A stretch of DNA of 64,000 bases. Origin: Chitinophaga niabensis (GTDB lineage: Bacteria > Bacteroidota > Bacteroidia > Chitinophagales > Chitinophagaceae). Under the pieces are notes generated by a model, which searched no databases, was not told the DNA's origin, and saw only the letters and a list, made by a program, of their open reading frames with translations. The stretch spans positions 496,001 through 560,000 of the forward strand of contig NZ_FSRA01000001.1 in the NCBI RefSeq assembly GCF_900129465.1. Direction: 5' to 3'. Shown here piece after piece: positions 15,177 through 26,756 of the stretch (positions are counted from its first letter, which is position 1; every line of letters starts with the position of its first letter). The position numbers and the translations under genes were made by a program.

Positions 15177-16595
15177 ATGCAGATTCCCTGTACAACACGG
15201 GAAAAGGAGTTATTCGATCGCGTGGCATTAGCGGCACGCCAGCTTGGCGTTCCCTGTTACCTCATTGGCGGCTTTGTGAGAGATAAACTGCTGAACAGGA
15301 ACACGAAAGATATGGATATCGTTTGTGTGGGAGATGGTATTGCACTCGCACATAAAGTGGCAGCTTTGCTGGACCCTTCACCTAAAGTGAACTTTTTTAA
15401 AACATATGGTACGGCCCAGATCCGTCATAAGGACCTGGAGATAGAATTTGTGGGGGCCCGTAAGGAAAGTTACCGCCAGCATTCCCGTAATCCTGAAGTG
15501 GAGCCGGGAAGCCTGGAAGATGATCAGCTCCGCCGGGATTTTACTATTAACGCATTGGCTATCAGTTTAAATGAAGCCGATTTCGGGGCCTTGCTGGACC
15601 CTTTCAACGGACGGAAGGATATGGCAGATAAACTGATCCGTACGCCGCTGGATCCTGCGCAGACCTTCAGCGACGACCCTTTACGGATGATGCGGGCCAT
15701 TCGTTTTGCCTCCCAGCTGCATTTCACCATTGTGCCTGAAACATTGCAGGCCATCCGGGAGAATGCGGACAGGATTAAGATCATCACCCAGGAGCGGATC
15801 ACGGATGAATTGAATAAGATCATGTTATCGTCTAAACCTTCCGTTGGTTTGGACCTTTTATATCAAACCGGCCTGTTAAAGATCATTTTCCCCCAGATGG
15901 TAGATCTGGCGGGTGTAGAAATGCAGGAAGGGAAGGGGCACAAGGATAATTTTTATCATACGCTCCAGGTAATAGACAATATTTCCCGGAATACGAAGGA
16001 CCTCTGGTTACGTTGGGCAGCATTATTGCATGATATTGGTAAACCCGCTACCAAAAGGTTTGAAGAAGGTCATGGCTGGACGTTCCATGGGCACGATGCC
16101 GTAGGTGGTAAAATGGTGCCGCGTATCTTTGCCCGGCTCAAATTACCGCAGCACGATAAAATGAAGTTTGTAAGGAAGCTGGTGGAGTTGCATCTGCGCC
16201 CGATCAGCCTTACAAAGGAGAATATAACAGATTCGGCTATACGGCGCCTGCTGTTTGATGCGGGAGATGATCTGGAAGCGCTGATGCTCTTGTGCGATGC
16301 GGATATCACTTCCAAGAATAAAGCAAAAGTTAAACGCTATCTTGAGAATTTTGAAATGGTACGGCAGCGTTTGAAGGAAGTGGAAGAAAGTGATCGTATC
16401 CGCAACTGGCAGCCACCCATCACCGGCGAAATGATCATGGAGATCTTTGATCTCAAACCGGGAAGGATGGTAGGCGATCTGAAAAGCGCGATCCGGGAAG
16501 CTATCCTGGATGGTGAGATACCGAACAGCTACGAGGCAGCATATCAGTATATGCTACAGAAGGCCAAAGAACTAGACTTGACCCCTGTTAAATAA
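15177..16595 (+). CDS. cca: CCA-adding tRNA nucleotidyltransferase with HD domain
   Basis: 472 residues. It adds or repairs the 3' CCA of tRNAs from CTP and ATP. Class II poly(A) polymerase/CCA signature: [12 protein letters not shown] near residue 30 and the metal-binding DMDIV at about 46-50; RRDFTINAL follows near 120 and the nucleotide-selecting region [13 protein letters not shown] near 170. A C-terminal HD domain begins near 250 ([22 protein letters not shown]), which in this family acts as phosphohydrolase. The tRNA-Leu at 9926 lacks an encoded CCA, so such an enzyme is needed. Confidence 0.93.
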   Translation: MQIPCTTREKELFDRVALAARQLGVPCYLIGGFVRDKLLNRNTKDMDIVCVGDGIALAHKVAALLDPSPKVNFFKTYGTAQIRHKDLEIEFVGARKESYRQHSRNPEVEPGSLEDDQLRRDFTINALAISLNEADFGALLDPFNGRKDMADKLIRTPLDPAQTFSDDPLRMMRAIRFASQLHFTIVPETLQAIRENADRIKIITQERITDELNKIMLSSKPSVGLDLLYQTGLLKIIFPQMVDLAGVEMQEGKGHKDNFYHTLQVIDNISRNTKDLWLRWAALLHDIGKPATKRFEEGHGWTFHGHDAVGGKMVPRIFARLKLPQHDKMKFVRKLVELHLRPISLTKENITDSAIRRLLFDAGDDLEALMLLCDADITSKNKAKVKRYLENFEMVRQRLKEVEESDRIRNWQPPITGEMIMEIFDLKPGRMVGDLKSAIREAILDGEIPNSYEAAYQYMLQKAKELDLTPVK

Positions 16596-16629
16596 TTTGG
16601 TAATTTTACAGCACGTTTAATTTGATCAT

Positions 16630-17208
16630 ATGCCGGTATTGAAGTTCAGAGTTTATTGGGAGGAAGATGAGAGTGTCTATAGGGACATTGTGGTAAAGCC
16701 TACCCAGAATTTTTTACAGTTCCATCAGGCCATTTTGTTGGCATATGAGTTTGACTCTAAACATAAAGCCACTTTTTTCCGTAGTAACGATAACTGGCAG
16801 CGTGGCCGTGAGATCATCCTGGAGCCAGATGGGCAGCCGCGTAAAGCAGAGCCGTTACTGATGCCGGAAACCGCCATCGGTATAATGGTGCGGGATCCGA
16901 ACCAGAAATTCATCTACCTCTATGACTATGCCAAGAACTGGACGTTCCTGGTAGAACTTATTGCTGTAGCCAAAGAAGAGAACAGCAAACTCAGTTACCC
17001 CGCCTGCGTACGCAAGGAAGGGCTTGCTCCCAGCCAGTACGGTACCAAAGGCCTCATCGGCGATAAGCTGGTGGAAATGGAAGAGAAATATGATCTCAAC
17101 CGCGAAGGTATGCCGGACGATGGTTTTGGGGAAGAAGGCGAAGAAGGTGGAGAACGTGAAGAAGATGGTGCAGAAGAGAATGGCGCCGAGGAAGAAAACC
17201 TGTTCTAA
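16630..17208 (+). CDS. pRiA4b ORF-3-like family protein with acidic tail
   Basis: 192 residues. The N-terminal 145 residues match the plasmid pRiA4b ORF-3-like fold (FRVYWEEDESVYRDIVV, FLQFHQAILLAYEFD, FIYLYDYAKNWTFLVEL), a family of unknown function that also occurs in chromosomes. From about residue 150 the chain is strongly acidic (runs of Glu, Asp and Gly) and probably disordered. It sits 34 bp after cca and 10 bp before miaA, so it is likely co-expressed with tRNA-maturation genes. No transposase lies nearby, so it is not part of an insertion sequence here. Confidence 0.8.
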   Translation: MPVLKFRVYWEEDESVYRDIVVKPTQNFLQFHQAILLAYEFDSKHKATFFRSNDNWQRGREIILEPDGQPRKAEPLLMPETAIGIMVRDPNQKFIYLYDYAKNWTFLVELIAVAKEENSKLSYPACVRKEGLAPSQYGTKGLIGDKLVEMEEKYDLNREGMPDDGFGEEGEEGGEREEDGAEENGAEEENLF

Positions 17209-17218
17209 AATCCAGTGA

Positions 17219-18118
17219 TTGAAAAATACGGTTGTTGTATTGGCTGGCCCTACGGCTGTAGGTAAAACTGCGCTGGCTATACGAATAGCACAGCAGCTGG
17301 GTACGGAGATCATCTCCGCAGATTCCCGCCAGTGCTACCGGGAACTGAGCATCGGAACCGCCAAACCGGATGCTGCCGAACTATCAGCTGTTCCTCATTA
17401 CTTTATTAATTCTCATTCCATACGGGAAGAAGTGAATGCAGCCATGTATGAGCAACTTGCTTTGCAATACACGGCTGATATCTTCACAAGGCACCCTGTT
17501 GCCATCGTTACCGGTGGTACCGGCCTGTATATCAGGGCCTTCCTGGAAGGTATGGACAACATGCCCGCTGTTCCGCCTGCTATCAGAACTGCCGTGAGGG
17601 AAGGTTATGCTGCAAATGGTTTAACCTGGCTGCAGGAAACCCTGCAGCAAAGAGATCCTTCTTTTTATGCAACAGCAGAAACGCAGAACCCTCAACGCCT
17701 CATGCGTGCGCTGGAAATACTGGAAGCTACAGGCCAATCCATCAACACATTCAGAACAGCCACACCCCGTAACCGTGATTTCAGGATCATTAAAATAGGG
17801 ATACAATTACCGAAAGAGTTATTGCACGGGAATATTGTAAAGCGCGTGGATGCTATGATGGCGGCAGGTTTAGTGGACGAGGCTGCATCAGTGAAGGAGT
17901 ACCGTCATCATAATGCCCTGCAAACAGTCGGGTACACAGAGATCTTCGATTATTTTGACGGGAAACTACGGATAGCAGAAGCAGTGGAAGCGATTAAGGT
18001 GCATACACGGCAATATGCGAAACGCCAGCTCACCTGGTTCAGAAGGGATGCAGAAATGCATTGGTTTGATGCGCGGGAAGGAGATGAGGTGCTGAAATGG
18101 CTGGAGCAACAGGTATAG
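17219..18118 (+). CDS. miaA: tRNA dimethylallyltransferase (TTG start)
   Basis: 299 residues. MiaA transfers dimethylallyl to N6 of A37 in tRNAs reading UNN codons. The P-loop GPTAVGKT lies at about 10-17, followed by ISADSRQCYRELSIGTAKP and TGGTGLYIRAFLEG; near the C-terminus TVGYTEIFDYFDG and RQYAKRQLTWFRRD complete the family pattern. The start is TTG at 17219: an in-frame TGA sits directly upstream at 17216-17218, and no ATG precedes the P-loop. A bidirectional terminator follows. Confidence 0.95.
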   Translation: MKNTVVVLAGPTAVGKTALAIRIAQQLGTEIISADSRQCYRELSIGTAKPDAAELSAVPHYFINSHSIREEVNAAMYEQLALQYTADIFTRHPVAIVTGGTGLYIRAFLEGMDNMPAVPPAIRTAVREGYAANGLTWLQETLQQRDPSFYATAETQNPQRLMRALEILEATGQSINTFRTATPRNRDFRIIKIGIQLPKELLHGNIVKRVDAMMAAGLVDEAASVKEYRHHNALQTVGYTEIFDYFDGKLRIAEAVEAIKVHTRQYAKRQLTWFRRDAEMHWFDAREGDEVLKWLEQQV

Positions 18119-18153
18119 AAAAGAACAACGTATTAAAGAACATGCAGTAAATA

Positions 18154-18187
18154 AAAAAAGGAAGGAACATCAGCTCCTTCCTTTTTT
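18154..18187. terminator. Bidirectional terminator between miaA and FadL-like gene
   Basis: GGAAGGA/TCCTTCC stem with 8-nt loop, flanked by six A on the left and six T on the right, so it works for both convergent genes. Confidence 0.85.
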
Positions 18188-18206
18188 GTATCCTGGAATT
18201 TATTGA

Positions 18207-19748
18207 TCAGAATTTGAAACCTACTGTCATCAGAACAGAGCCAACAGTGCCATTCACGGTAGCTGGCGCAATCTTAGAGCCAGCCAGTGTATAAGGCTGA
18301 TATTGATCTTTGGACATGGTATGTACATAGGTCAGGTCTGCAAAGAAACCTTTGTTACGATATCCCAGGCCGCCGCTGATCTTTTGTGTGTTGGCCTCCA
18401 CTTCTGAATTCTGATAAGGGCTGCCGTAAAAGGCATATCCTGCACGAACAGCGATCACATTGAATTTCAGTTCACCACCTACTCTTATGTTCACCGCGCC
18501 TTTGTAAAGGTTGTCCATAGAATTGTTCAACTGCCTTGCAAAGTCACGGTCTCCTTCAGTGCCTTTATTGAAACGGTATTTGGCCGATGCATAATCCACA
18601 TATTCAACATCTGCTGTAATGAAGCCGTGTTGCTGCTTTACATCAGGGTCGGTACCAAAGATGTAAGAGAAGCTACCCATAGCGCGCCATGGTGTTTGCA
18701 GGCTGTATTCATATTCAACAGGTAAACCATCTGTGAGTTCTTCTGTATCCTGGTAACGTTCGCTTTGGCCATCAGGCTGGTATCCTTCTGTATCCACCTG
18801 CACACGGGCGGTGGTGGCATCTCTCATGTTGTACCAGGTAGGTGTATGGAACGATGCACCAATGCGCACATTCGGCACCGGGGCGTAAATAGCACCAATT
18901 TTTGCATTGAAGCCCACCCCGTCTGTTTTGAGCCGTTCTGTATGTTCAAAGTAAGCGAAGTCGTTGTTGTTATCCCCGGAAAGATCGTCTTCCGCGAAGG
19001 TGCGGGAGCGTTCATAACGGAGCGTGGGGAAGTTCAGGGAAAGCCCTACATACAACTTATCGGAATAATTAGCACCCATGCCAAGGGAAAATTCATTTAG
19101 TCCTCCCTCGGTGGAAACCCTGTCCCGCTGACGGATACCGCCGGGAAGCGTGGGGTTTACCCAGGTGGCATAACCGCCATTGATGGTGTCTACCAGGTAG
19201 GTATTGAAGGCAAGGCTGGCGCCGAGGGGATCAATACTGGCAGCATCGTTGAATGACAGGGGAGAGCCGTTGTTATTCAGCCTGTCTACCCATCGGTCAA
19301 CATAACTGGTGGTGGTATTCACCCCATCTATGTAGTATTTGTTGTTGAAGTCTGCGAGGCGGTTGTAATCCAGTGAAAAGGCCACATTACGCCAGCCGGA
19401 AGAACTATTGCTGGTGGGCATACCAAATACAATACCCAGGTTACCGAGCGTGAAATTGCTATTGCTGGCATCGGTACGTGTTCCCAGGTAGTCCTGTTTG
19501 TTGGAGCGGAAATTAAATCCGGGCGTGATCACTACTTCGCTTGTTCTGAAGAATCCTAGTCCTGCAGGGTTTACGTGGGTTGCTGAAATGTCTCCCCCTA
19601 AAGACCCTGCTGCGCCGCCGATGGCCTGTGTCCGGGCTGTACCCCCGGTAGTAAGGCGGCTATAGCGCAAGGCGTCTGCTTCATCCTGTGCCCAGGCCTG
19701 GGCAGATACACCAAGGGCTATCAAAAGAAATGCGGTTCTTTTATTCAT
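18207..19748 (-). CDS. OmpP1/FadL-family outer-membrane protein
   Basis: 513 residues with a signal peptide (MNKRTAFLLIALGVSAQAWAQ). The opening part, with GGTARTQAIGGAAGSLGGDISATHVNPAGLGF split over residues about 35-66, matches the FadL/OmpP1/TodX hatch region (NPAG motif). The rest is a beta-barrel with alternating aromatic strands, ending in a C-terminal Phe (TVGFKF). Family members move hydrophobic compounds across the outer membrane; the ligand is unknown. Confidence 0.82.
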   Translation of the reverse strand: MNKRTAFLLIALGVSAQAWAQDEADALRYSRLTTGGTARTQAIGGAAGSLGGDISATHVNPAGLGFFRTSEVVITPGFNFRSNKQDYLGTRTDASNSNFTLGNLGIVFGMPTSNSSSGWRNVAFSLDYNRLADFNNKYYIDGVNTTTSYVDRWVDRLNNNGSPLSFNDAASIDPLGASLAFNTYLVDTINGGYATWVNPTLPGGIRQRDRVSTEGGLNEFSLGMGANYSDKLYVGLSLNFPTLRYERSRTFAEDDLSGDNNNDFAYFEHTERLKTDGVGFNAKIGAIYAPVPNVRIGASFHTPTWYNMRDATTARVQVDTEGYQPDGQSERYQDTEELTDGLPVEYEYSLQTPWRAMGSFSYIFGTDPDVKQQHGFITADVEYVDYASAKYRFNKGTEGDRDFARQLNNSMDNLYKGAVNIRVGGELKFNVIAVRAGYAFYGSPYQNSEVEANTQKISGGLGYRNKGFFADLTYVHTMSKDQYQPYTLAGSKIAPATVNGTVGSVLMTVGFKF

Positions 19749-19807
19749 CTTAAAATCAGTATGGTGATAAATTGAGTGCTTATGCTGAAGATATAGGGCT
19801 TAAAAGG

Positions 19808-19854
19808 GAATGATCAACCGCGGATCACCTGTGTGACCCGCTGATTGATCATTC
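19808..19854 (-). terminator. Long hairpin between lipoprotein and FadL-like genes
   Basis: GAATGATCAA (19808-19817) pairs perfectly with TTGATCATTC (19845-19854), and an inner GCGG-TCAC/GTGA-CCGC stem closes a CTGT loop. Only a short T-run follows on the minus strand. It probably ends the lipoprotein transcript. Confidence 0.55.
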
Positions 19855-19866
19855 TTTAGTTATTTA

Positions 19867-20913
19867 TCAACCGCCTCTTCTTGGGCTGGATGTTCTTACC
19901 GGTGAAGGTGAGCTGCTGGGACTGCTGCTCGGGCTGCTCGATGGATAACTGCGTGCGGGTGCGCTACGTTCAGGAGCCGGGCTGCTTCTTTCATATGAAG
20001 GTTGCGGAGCCTGGCGTACCGGGCGATCGTCGCTACGGTCAAAGGTCCTTACCGGTGCTGACCTTGAAGGTCTCGGGTCGGAACTTGGCTGCGTAGATGG
20101 GCGTTCGGAAGGAGCACGGTCGAATGTTCTTCTTGGAACACCGCCGTTGTTCACGCGGCCACCACTGGGGTTGCCCGGGTTCACAACTGTACCGCTGCTG
20201 CGGTCAAACACTCTTCTCGGAGCGGAACCGCTGGTGTTAGGCCTTGGTGAAGAAGGGTTGTAACCGTTGCTGTTGAACACGCGGGAAGAGGAAGAACCTC
20301 TCGGGCCCCATGAGTTCGCCGGACGGGTGTAGTAGTAACCACCACCGCCACCATGCCAGCCGCCACCGGGGTAACCACCACCGTACCAGCCACTGCCATA
20401 CCAACCGCTACCGTACCAGTTGTTGTACCAGGGATGACCGAAGCCACCACCATACCAACCGCTGCCGTACCATCCGTTTCCGTACCAGTTATTCCAGCGA
20501 TAAGGGTTGTAACCCCATCCCAGGCCGATACTGAAAGAATTACCCCAGGAAGGATAACCGTAGAAATTGTTCATGTAAATGCTCGGGCCGCCATAGAACG
20601 GATCTGCATAATATCCATCCCAGTAGTAGCCATTATAGCCTCTGCTGAAACGGTCTATGCGCCGCGCGTAATCATAGCGTTCCTCATCCTCATCCTGGTA
20701 TGTTACATAATTGTCGTCGCCGTTGTCGTTATACGTTTCCTCATCTGCATTACTAGCTTGTTGTTGCGTACTTCTGGCAGTGTTATTGGCGTAGACCTTG
20801 GCCCTGCCCGGTGAATAATACACATCATCGGGAGTCTGTGCTGTTTTGTATGCGGTAGAGCAGCTGCTTAACACGAGCAGTGCAGCTATCGCACTATATA
20901 TCATAGGTTTCAT
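19867..20913 (-). CDS. Gly/Tyr/Trp-rich lipoprotein with low-complexity tail
   Basis: Start set at 20913 (MKPMIYSAIAALLVLSSC), giving a clear lipobox with Cys18; a longer reading from 21084 would hide it. 348 residues. After an acidic segment (NDNGDDNYVTYQDEDEERYD) come a region rich in Gly, Tyr and Trp with GSGWYG-type repeats (about 135-215) and an Arg/Ser/Pro-rich tail with repeated RRVFDR/RTFDR motifs (about 230-345). I do not recognise a named domain. It is probably exposed on the cell surface or in the periplasm. It is divergent from proS. Confidence 0.75.
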   Translation of the reverse strand: MKPMIYSAIAALLVLSSCSTAYKTAQTPDDVYYSPGRAKVYANNTARSTQQQASNADEETYNDNGDDNYVTYQDEDEERYDYARRIDRFSRGYNGYYWDGYYADPFYGGPSIYMNNFYGYPSWGNSFSIGLGWGYNPYRWNNWYGNGWYGSGWYGGGFGHPWYNNWYGSGWYGSGWYGGGYPGGGWHGGGGGYYYTRPANSWGPRGSSSSRVFNSNGYNPSSPRPNTSGSAPRRVFDRSSGTVVNPGNPSGGRVNNGGVPRRTFDRAPSERPSTQPSSDPRPSRSAPVRTFDRSDDRPVRQAPQPSYERSSPAPERSAPARSYPSSSPSSSPSSSPSPVRTSSPRRGG

Positions 20914-21232
20914 CTGATGATATTTGATTAACAATGTAAATTTACTCAATTTAAACGAATTTTCTCGTTGAAAGATGCCACGCACACGGCGTTTTATTAT
21001 CTTCGCACACCCGGAGGAGGTTTTAGTTTTTCTAACGTAGGTTTGTGGCGATTTCCGTCTTATCTTAAACAAATATTGCGCCAATAAATTGTGCCGGAAG
21101 CCTTATAAATCGTAGCTTTCTGCCGAGTGGCAACAGGGATGGATAAACGGAAAACAGCACCTGCTAACTCCCTGTACAGGAACACGTTGGAAATTCCGGA
21201 AACCGGGGAAACGGAAAAAGAAAAAAACTTAT
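20914..21232. other. Divergent intergenic region upstream of proS
   Basis: About 320 bp between the lipoprotein and proS starts. It contains ACAGGGA and TCCCTGT near 21130 and 21170, which could pair, but no clear riboswitch, RNA or ORF. It must contain both promoters. Confidence 0.4.
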
Positions 21233-22708
<1,476 letters not shown>

Positions 22709-22738
22709 TCACCGCTTAAACATTAGACAGATACATCG

Positions 22739-25705
22739 TTGATGCAAGCCATCCGTTATATAACATTGCTGCTTTTTTTCCTGGCCTTCTCCCGCATCGC
22801 CGATGCACAGGGGCTGGTGATCCGCAATTATAATGTAAAGGATGGGCTTGCCAACGCTACCGTATACGGCGCCGTACAGGACGCCGAAGGTTTCATCTGG
22901 TTTGCCACACCCACCGGCGTGAGCAAATTTGATGGAAAACGTTTCCGCAATTACACCAAAAAAGATGGCCTCACGGATAATGACGTGATCAAACTGGCCG
23001 CCGATTCCAGGGGAAGGGTATGGTTCTTCACCAATAACGGGAAACCCTCTTTTTATAGCAAACCCAGCGTACATAACGAAGAAAACGATTCATCACTCCG
23101 TTTCAACAGCCGCAGCCAATATATTCAATATGCCTTTGAGGACAAGGCCAGGGTTACCTGGTTCCTGAACAGCGGGGGCAGCGTTTTTAGTTACAATGGA
23201 CGCCAAACCTCTCTTGGTAAACTTGGCACCTCAGGCAATAAACTGGCAGCCTCTGAAACATCGCAAACAGATGTGTTTTTCTTCCTCAGAACAGAAACAG
23301 TTTACCGCTCCCTGCAACGCAGCCTGAACCTCCCCAGTGTAAAAGACAGTAACAATGCTTACCAGAAGATCTTCCTCACGGCGCTTTCGCCCGTGCAGGC
23401 TCCGGTGTTTAAAGAAAGGATCAAAAAACAACCTGTGATCATTACGGATAATGTGCTGTATTCTTATTCTCCGAAAGACATCATTCCTTTCTTCAAAGGG
23501 GAGGACTGGGGTATCACGGAGGAGATCAGCAGCATCTGCATAGACCGGGATAACCTCTGGATAGGCAGCCAGCGTGCGTTGTACCTGATACGCGATTATT
23601 TCAAAGGGGAAAAGAAGATCAGTAAACTCCTGTATAATCACTACATCACCTCTATCCTCAACGACCGGGATGGCAACATCTGGATCACAACGTATGGGGA
23701 CGGGGTGTATCATATCCCCTTCAAACATTTCTATTTCGGTTACTTCGATAATACCAATGGTCTTTATTCCCACTCTGTTTACAGCGTGTACAAAGACCGG
23801 CGGAACGGACTCCTGTATATCGGTGAGAATGCCGGCATGCTGAACACCATGGACCGGGAAGGCGCTATTCACCGCCTGACGCTGGACTCCACGCTGGGCA
23901 GGAATAGTATTTTCGGCATCCTGCCGCTGCCACAGGGGCAGGAAGTAGTGATCGGCACAGATAACGGCATCTATCAATATGCCCCCGGTTATAAAAAGCC
24001 AAGGGAGATCCTGAACATGAAGGCGGTGAAGGATATGGAAATGACACCCTCCGGCAAGCTGAGGGTAGTGACCCGCAGCAAGCTGTTAAGTGGTTTGGAG
24101 TTCAAACCAACAGACCTTGGTGGATTGGAAACCCTGATCACCTCTATTGCCTGCCTCAGTGATACCTCTTATTACCTGGGTACCGGCAGTGGCCTGTATT
24201 TCAGTAATGGCGGCATGCCATATCCTATTCAGCAGGATCCCCGCCTGAGCCAGAGTATCAAGGACCTGCAGTGGATTGACGGGTATCTCTGGATAGGCAC
24301 CAGCGACCAGGGGATCTTTGTGCTGAAGAATAACCAGATCATCCGGCACTTTAAGGTGAGCGACAAGCTGGTAAGCGATATCTGCCAGCAATTGTATTAC
24401 GATGGGCAGGGCAGGTTGTATGTGGCCACCAATCGTGGTGTTTCCGTGATCGATACAAAGGAACGCGTGCTGCTGCGCAACATTACCTCCAACGATGGCC
24501 TGATGAGTGACGACATCCGGGGGCTTTGCCACTCCGGCGATACCTTATATGTAGCTACTTCAAACGGGCTGTGTTATTTCTCCCGGGACCACATTCCCGT
24601 AGATACCATCCCGCCAACCGTATACCTGAATGTGATACGTTACGGAGACAGTAGTTTTCCGGCTTATCCTTATTTCACGCATTTATATGAAAGGGGCAGC
24701 ACCTTTGAGGTGGAATTTGGTGCCATTGCATACGATCTGCCGGAACTGGTGGAATACCAGTATAATTTCTCCAACGATACTTCCGGTGGCTGGGTAACCA
24801 CCATGAGTAATATTATACCTTACCCTAAACTGCAGCCGGGAGAGTATAAGCTGCTGATCCGTGCCCGCAAATATAAGAGCAACTGGAGTGAGCCCGTGTC
24901 CCTGAACATTTCCATTTTACCGCAATGGTACCAGGAGTGGTGGGCAAGAGGCATCCTGGTGCTGCTGGGTTTACTGGCTATCATATTGATACTCCGTTAT
25001 ATAATAGGAAGGATCAAAGGAGGGGAGAAGCGGAAAACGGAGTATAACCGCCGTATCGCAGAGCTGGAGGCAAAGGCACTTACTAACCAGATGAACCCGC
25101 ACTTCATCTTTAATTCCCTCAACTCTGTGCAGCACCTGATATTGGAAAAAGAAGAGAAGCAGGCCCTGAACTTCCTGGCAGACTTTGCCACGCTCATGCG
25201 CCAGATGCTCAATAATTCCAGGAAATCGTACATTTCCCTGGAAGATGAGATCGCCTTCCTTGCCAGGTACCTGGAGCTGGAAAAGATCCGTTTTGCCAAT
25301 TCTTTCGTTTATAAGTTCGAAATGAGTGACGAACTCAGGGAATATACTGTATACATTCCGCCTATGCTCATTCAGCCAATTTTAGAAAATGCCATCAAAC
25401 ACGGCCTTGCCCCCAAGAACGGGAGCGGGCACCTGCTGGTGAAGCTTGAGATGCATGGAGACCTGCTCTACTGTGCCGTTGACGACGACGGTATAGGCTG
25501 GGAGCATGCCAACAATATCAAGAGCGGAAAGCTGGCAAAACATGAATCCACCGCCCTGAGCGTAATCCGGGAAAGGCTCCAGATTATTAAATCTTTTAAT
25601 GGAAGCGTTGGAAAGTTAGAAATTATTGATAAATTTAAGTCTGGATTCGGCAACAAGGAAGGTACCTTGGTTGAAATCCTGATTCCCATTGTAAAGATGT
25701 TATGA
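22739..25705 (+). CDS. Beta-propeller sensor histidine kinase (LytS-like)
   Basis: 988 residues. Signal peptide 1-24, then a periplasmic two-component-regulator propeller (about 25-620; repeats such as DAEGFIWFATPTGVSKFDG and DRDGNIWITTYGDGVY), a Y_Y_Y domain (about 640-715), one membrane helix near 735-755, and a His_kinase domain of the LytS type with QMNPHFIFNSLNSVQHL carrying the phospho-accepting His, then a GHKL ATPase with ILENAIKHGLAPK. Its stop overlaps the start of the response regulator by 4 bp, so the two form one system. The ligand is unknown. Confidence 0.92.
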   Translation: MMQAIRYITLLLFFLAFSRIADAQGLVIRNYNVKDGLANATVYGAVQDAEGFIWFATPTGVSKFDGKRFRNYTKKDGLTDNDVIKLAADSRGRVWFFTNNGKPSFYSKPSVHNEENDSSLRFNSRSQYIQYAFEDKARVTWFLNSGGSVFSYNGRQTSLGKLGTSGNKLAASETSQTDVFFFLRTETVYRSLQRSLNLPSVKDSNNAYQKIFLTALSPVQAPVFKERIKKQPVIITDNVLYSYSPKDIIPFFKGEDWGITEEISSICIDRDNLWIGSQRALYLIRDYFKGEKKISKLLYNHYITSILNDRDGNIWITTYGDGVYHIPFKHFYFGYFDNTNGLYSHSVYSVYKDRRNGLLYIGENAGMLNTMDREGAIHRLTLDSTLGRNSIFGILPLPQGQEVVIGTDNGIYQYAPGYKKPREILNMKAVKDMEMTPSGKLRVVTRSKLLSGLEFKPTDLGGLETLITSIACLSDTSYYLGTGSGLYFSNGGMPYPIQQDPRLSQSIKDLQWIDGYLWIGTSDQGIFVLKNNQIIRHFKVSDKLVSDICQQLYYDGQGRLYVATNRGVSVIDTKERVLLRNITSNDGLMSDDIRGLCHSGDTLYVATSNGLCYFSRDHIPVDTIPPTVYLNVIRYGDSSFPAYPYFTHLYERGSTFEVEFGAIAYDLPELVEYQYNFSNDTSGGWVTTMSNIIPYPKLQPGEYKLLIRARKYKSNWSEPVSLNISILPQWYQEWWARGILVLLGLLAIILILRYIIGRIKGGEKRKTEYNRRIAELEAKALTNQMNPHFIFNSLNSVQHLILEKEEKQALNFLADFATLMRQMLNNSRKSYISLEDEIAFLARYLELEKIRFANSFVYKFEMSDELREYTVYIPPMLIQPILENAIKHGLAPKNGSGHLLVKLEMHGDLLYCAVDDDGIGWEHANNIKSGKLAKHESTALSVIRERLQIIKSFNGSVGKLEIIDKFKSGFGNKEGTLVEILIPIVKML

Positions 25706-26463
25706 GTATTATTAAAGCTGCCATTGTTGACGACGAGGTCCGCAACATACATATCCTTCGAAACATTTTAGAGAATTACTGCAAGGATGTAAAGGTGATA
25801 GGCGAAGCACAAAATATCCATGAGGCCGCGGAAATGATCAAAAATAACCCTATTGATGTATTGTTTCTGGATATTGAAATGCCCCCGCACAACGGGTTTC
25901 AGCTACTGGAGATGTTCCCTGTCCTCAACTTTGAAGTAATTTTCATAACAGCGTTTCAGGAATATGCGCTTCAGGCTATTAAGTTTGCGGCACTGGATTA
26001 TTTGCTCAAGCCTATCAAGGTAAGTGAGGTGGAAGATGCGTTGGAGAAAGTGAAGCGGAGCAAAAAAGGCCGTCTGAACGAACTGGCCTCCATTTTAAAG
26101 GACTATGTTAAGAATAACGATAATGCGTTCTCCAAGATCGTTATACCGGTGAATGACGGCTACAACGTGATTGACCTGAAAGATATCATCTACTGCGAAG
26201 CTTTTGACAGCTACACCAAAATACAGCTCATCAATAACGTATCCCATCTCATTTCCAAGTCCCTGAAGGAGTATGAGGAGATGTTATCCGATAAGGGTTT
26301 TTACCGTGTTCACAAGTCTTTCCTCATCAATATCCATCATATCGTAAAGATCATCAAAGGATTAGGCACCGCCGTGATCATGAGCGATCAAAAGAACATC
26401 CCCATATCTTCCCGTAAGAAGGACGAATTCTTTACACAACTGAAAGGGGTGATCAACCTCTAA
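25702..26463 (+). CDS. LytTR-family response regulator
   Basis: 253 residues. The receiver domain (about 3-120) has AAIVDDE, the phospho-accepting Asp in DVLFLDIEMP and the conserved Lys in DYLLKPIK. The C-terminal LytTR DNA-binding domain (about 150-250) has IIYCEAFDSYTKIQL and FYRVHKSFLINIHHIVKI. It overlaps the upstream kinase gene by 4 bp (ATGA). Its targets are not visible here. Confidence 0.93.
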   Translation: MSIIKAAIVDDEVRNIHILRNILENYCKDVKVIGEAQNIHEAAEMIKNNPIDVLFLDIEMPPHNGFQLLEMFPVLNFEVIFITAFQEYALQAIKFAALDYLLKPIKVSEVEDALEKVKRSKKGRLNELASILKDYVKNNDNAFSKIVIPVNDGYNVIDLKDIIYCEAFDSYTKIQLINNVSHLISKSLKEYEEMLSDKGFYRVHKSFLINIHHIVKIIKGLGTAVIMSDQKNIPISSRKKDEFFTQLKGVINL

Positions 26464-26655
26464 CCCCGCATCTTTTCGGATATTTATACTTGAAGAATTT
26501 TTTCACCGCAACTTTGTTGCCGTTAACGAGTTATTTCTTGACGTTTACCAACTCGTAATGTTCCGGTATAACATATAATCCTACATTTAGTATAGGGTTT
26601 TCATAGGATATATGGTCATTGTAGTAAGCTCTTTGCGATGATGATCATAATAAAG

Positions 26656-26680
26656 GCCTCTCGCTTGCGGGAGGCTTTTT
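26656..26680 (+). terminator. Terminator after LytTR regulator
   Basis: 9-bp stem with TT loop (26656-26664 with 26667-26675) and a T-run. It lies about 190 bp after the stop codon. Confidence 0.75.
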
Positions 26681-26690
26681 ATTTACAGGC

Positions 26691-26724
26691 AAAAAAGAAG
26701 GCCTCCCGAGAAGCGGGAAGCCTT
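26691..26724 (-). terminator. Terminator after HtrA-like protease gene
   Basis: AAGGC-TCCCG and CGGGA-GCCTT arms with a 5-nt loop (26698-26724), followed on the minus strand by a T-rich run. Together with the hairpin at 26656 it insulates the two convergent genes. Confidence 0.75.
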
Positions 26725-26756
26725 AATCCTAACCTATAAAACCTATATGAAAACTT

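Noticed and set aside
16630-17208. Insertion-sequence passenger gene
   Set aside because: The protein family can occur on mobile elements, but no transposase or inverted repeats flank it here.
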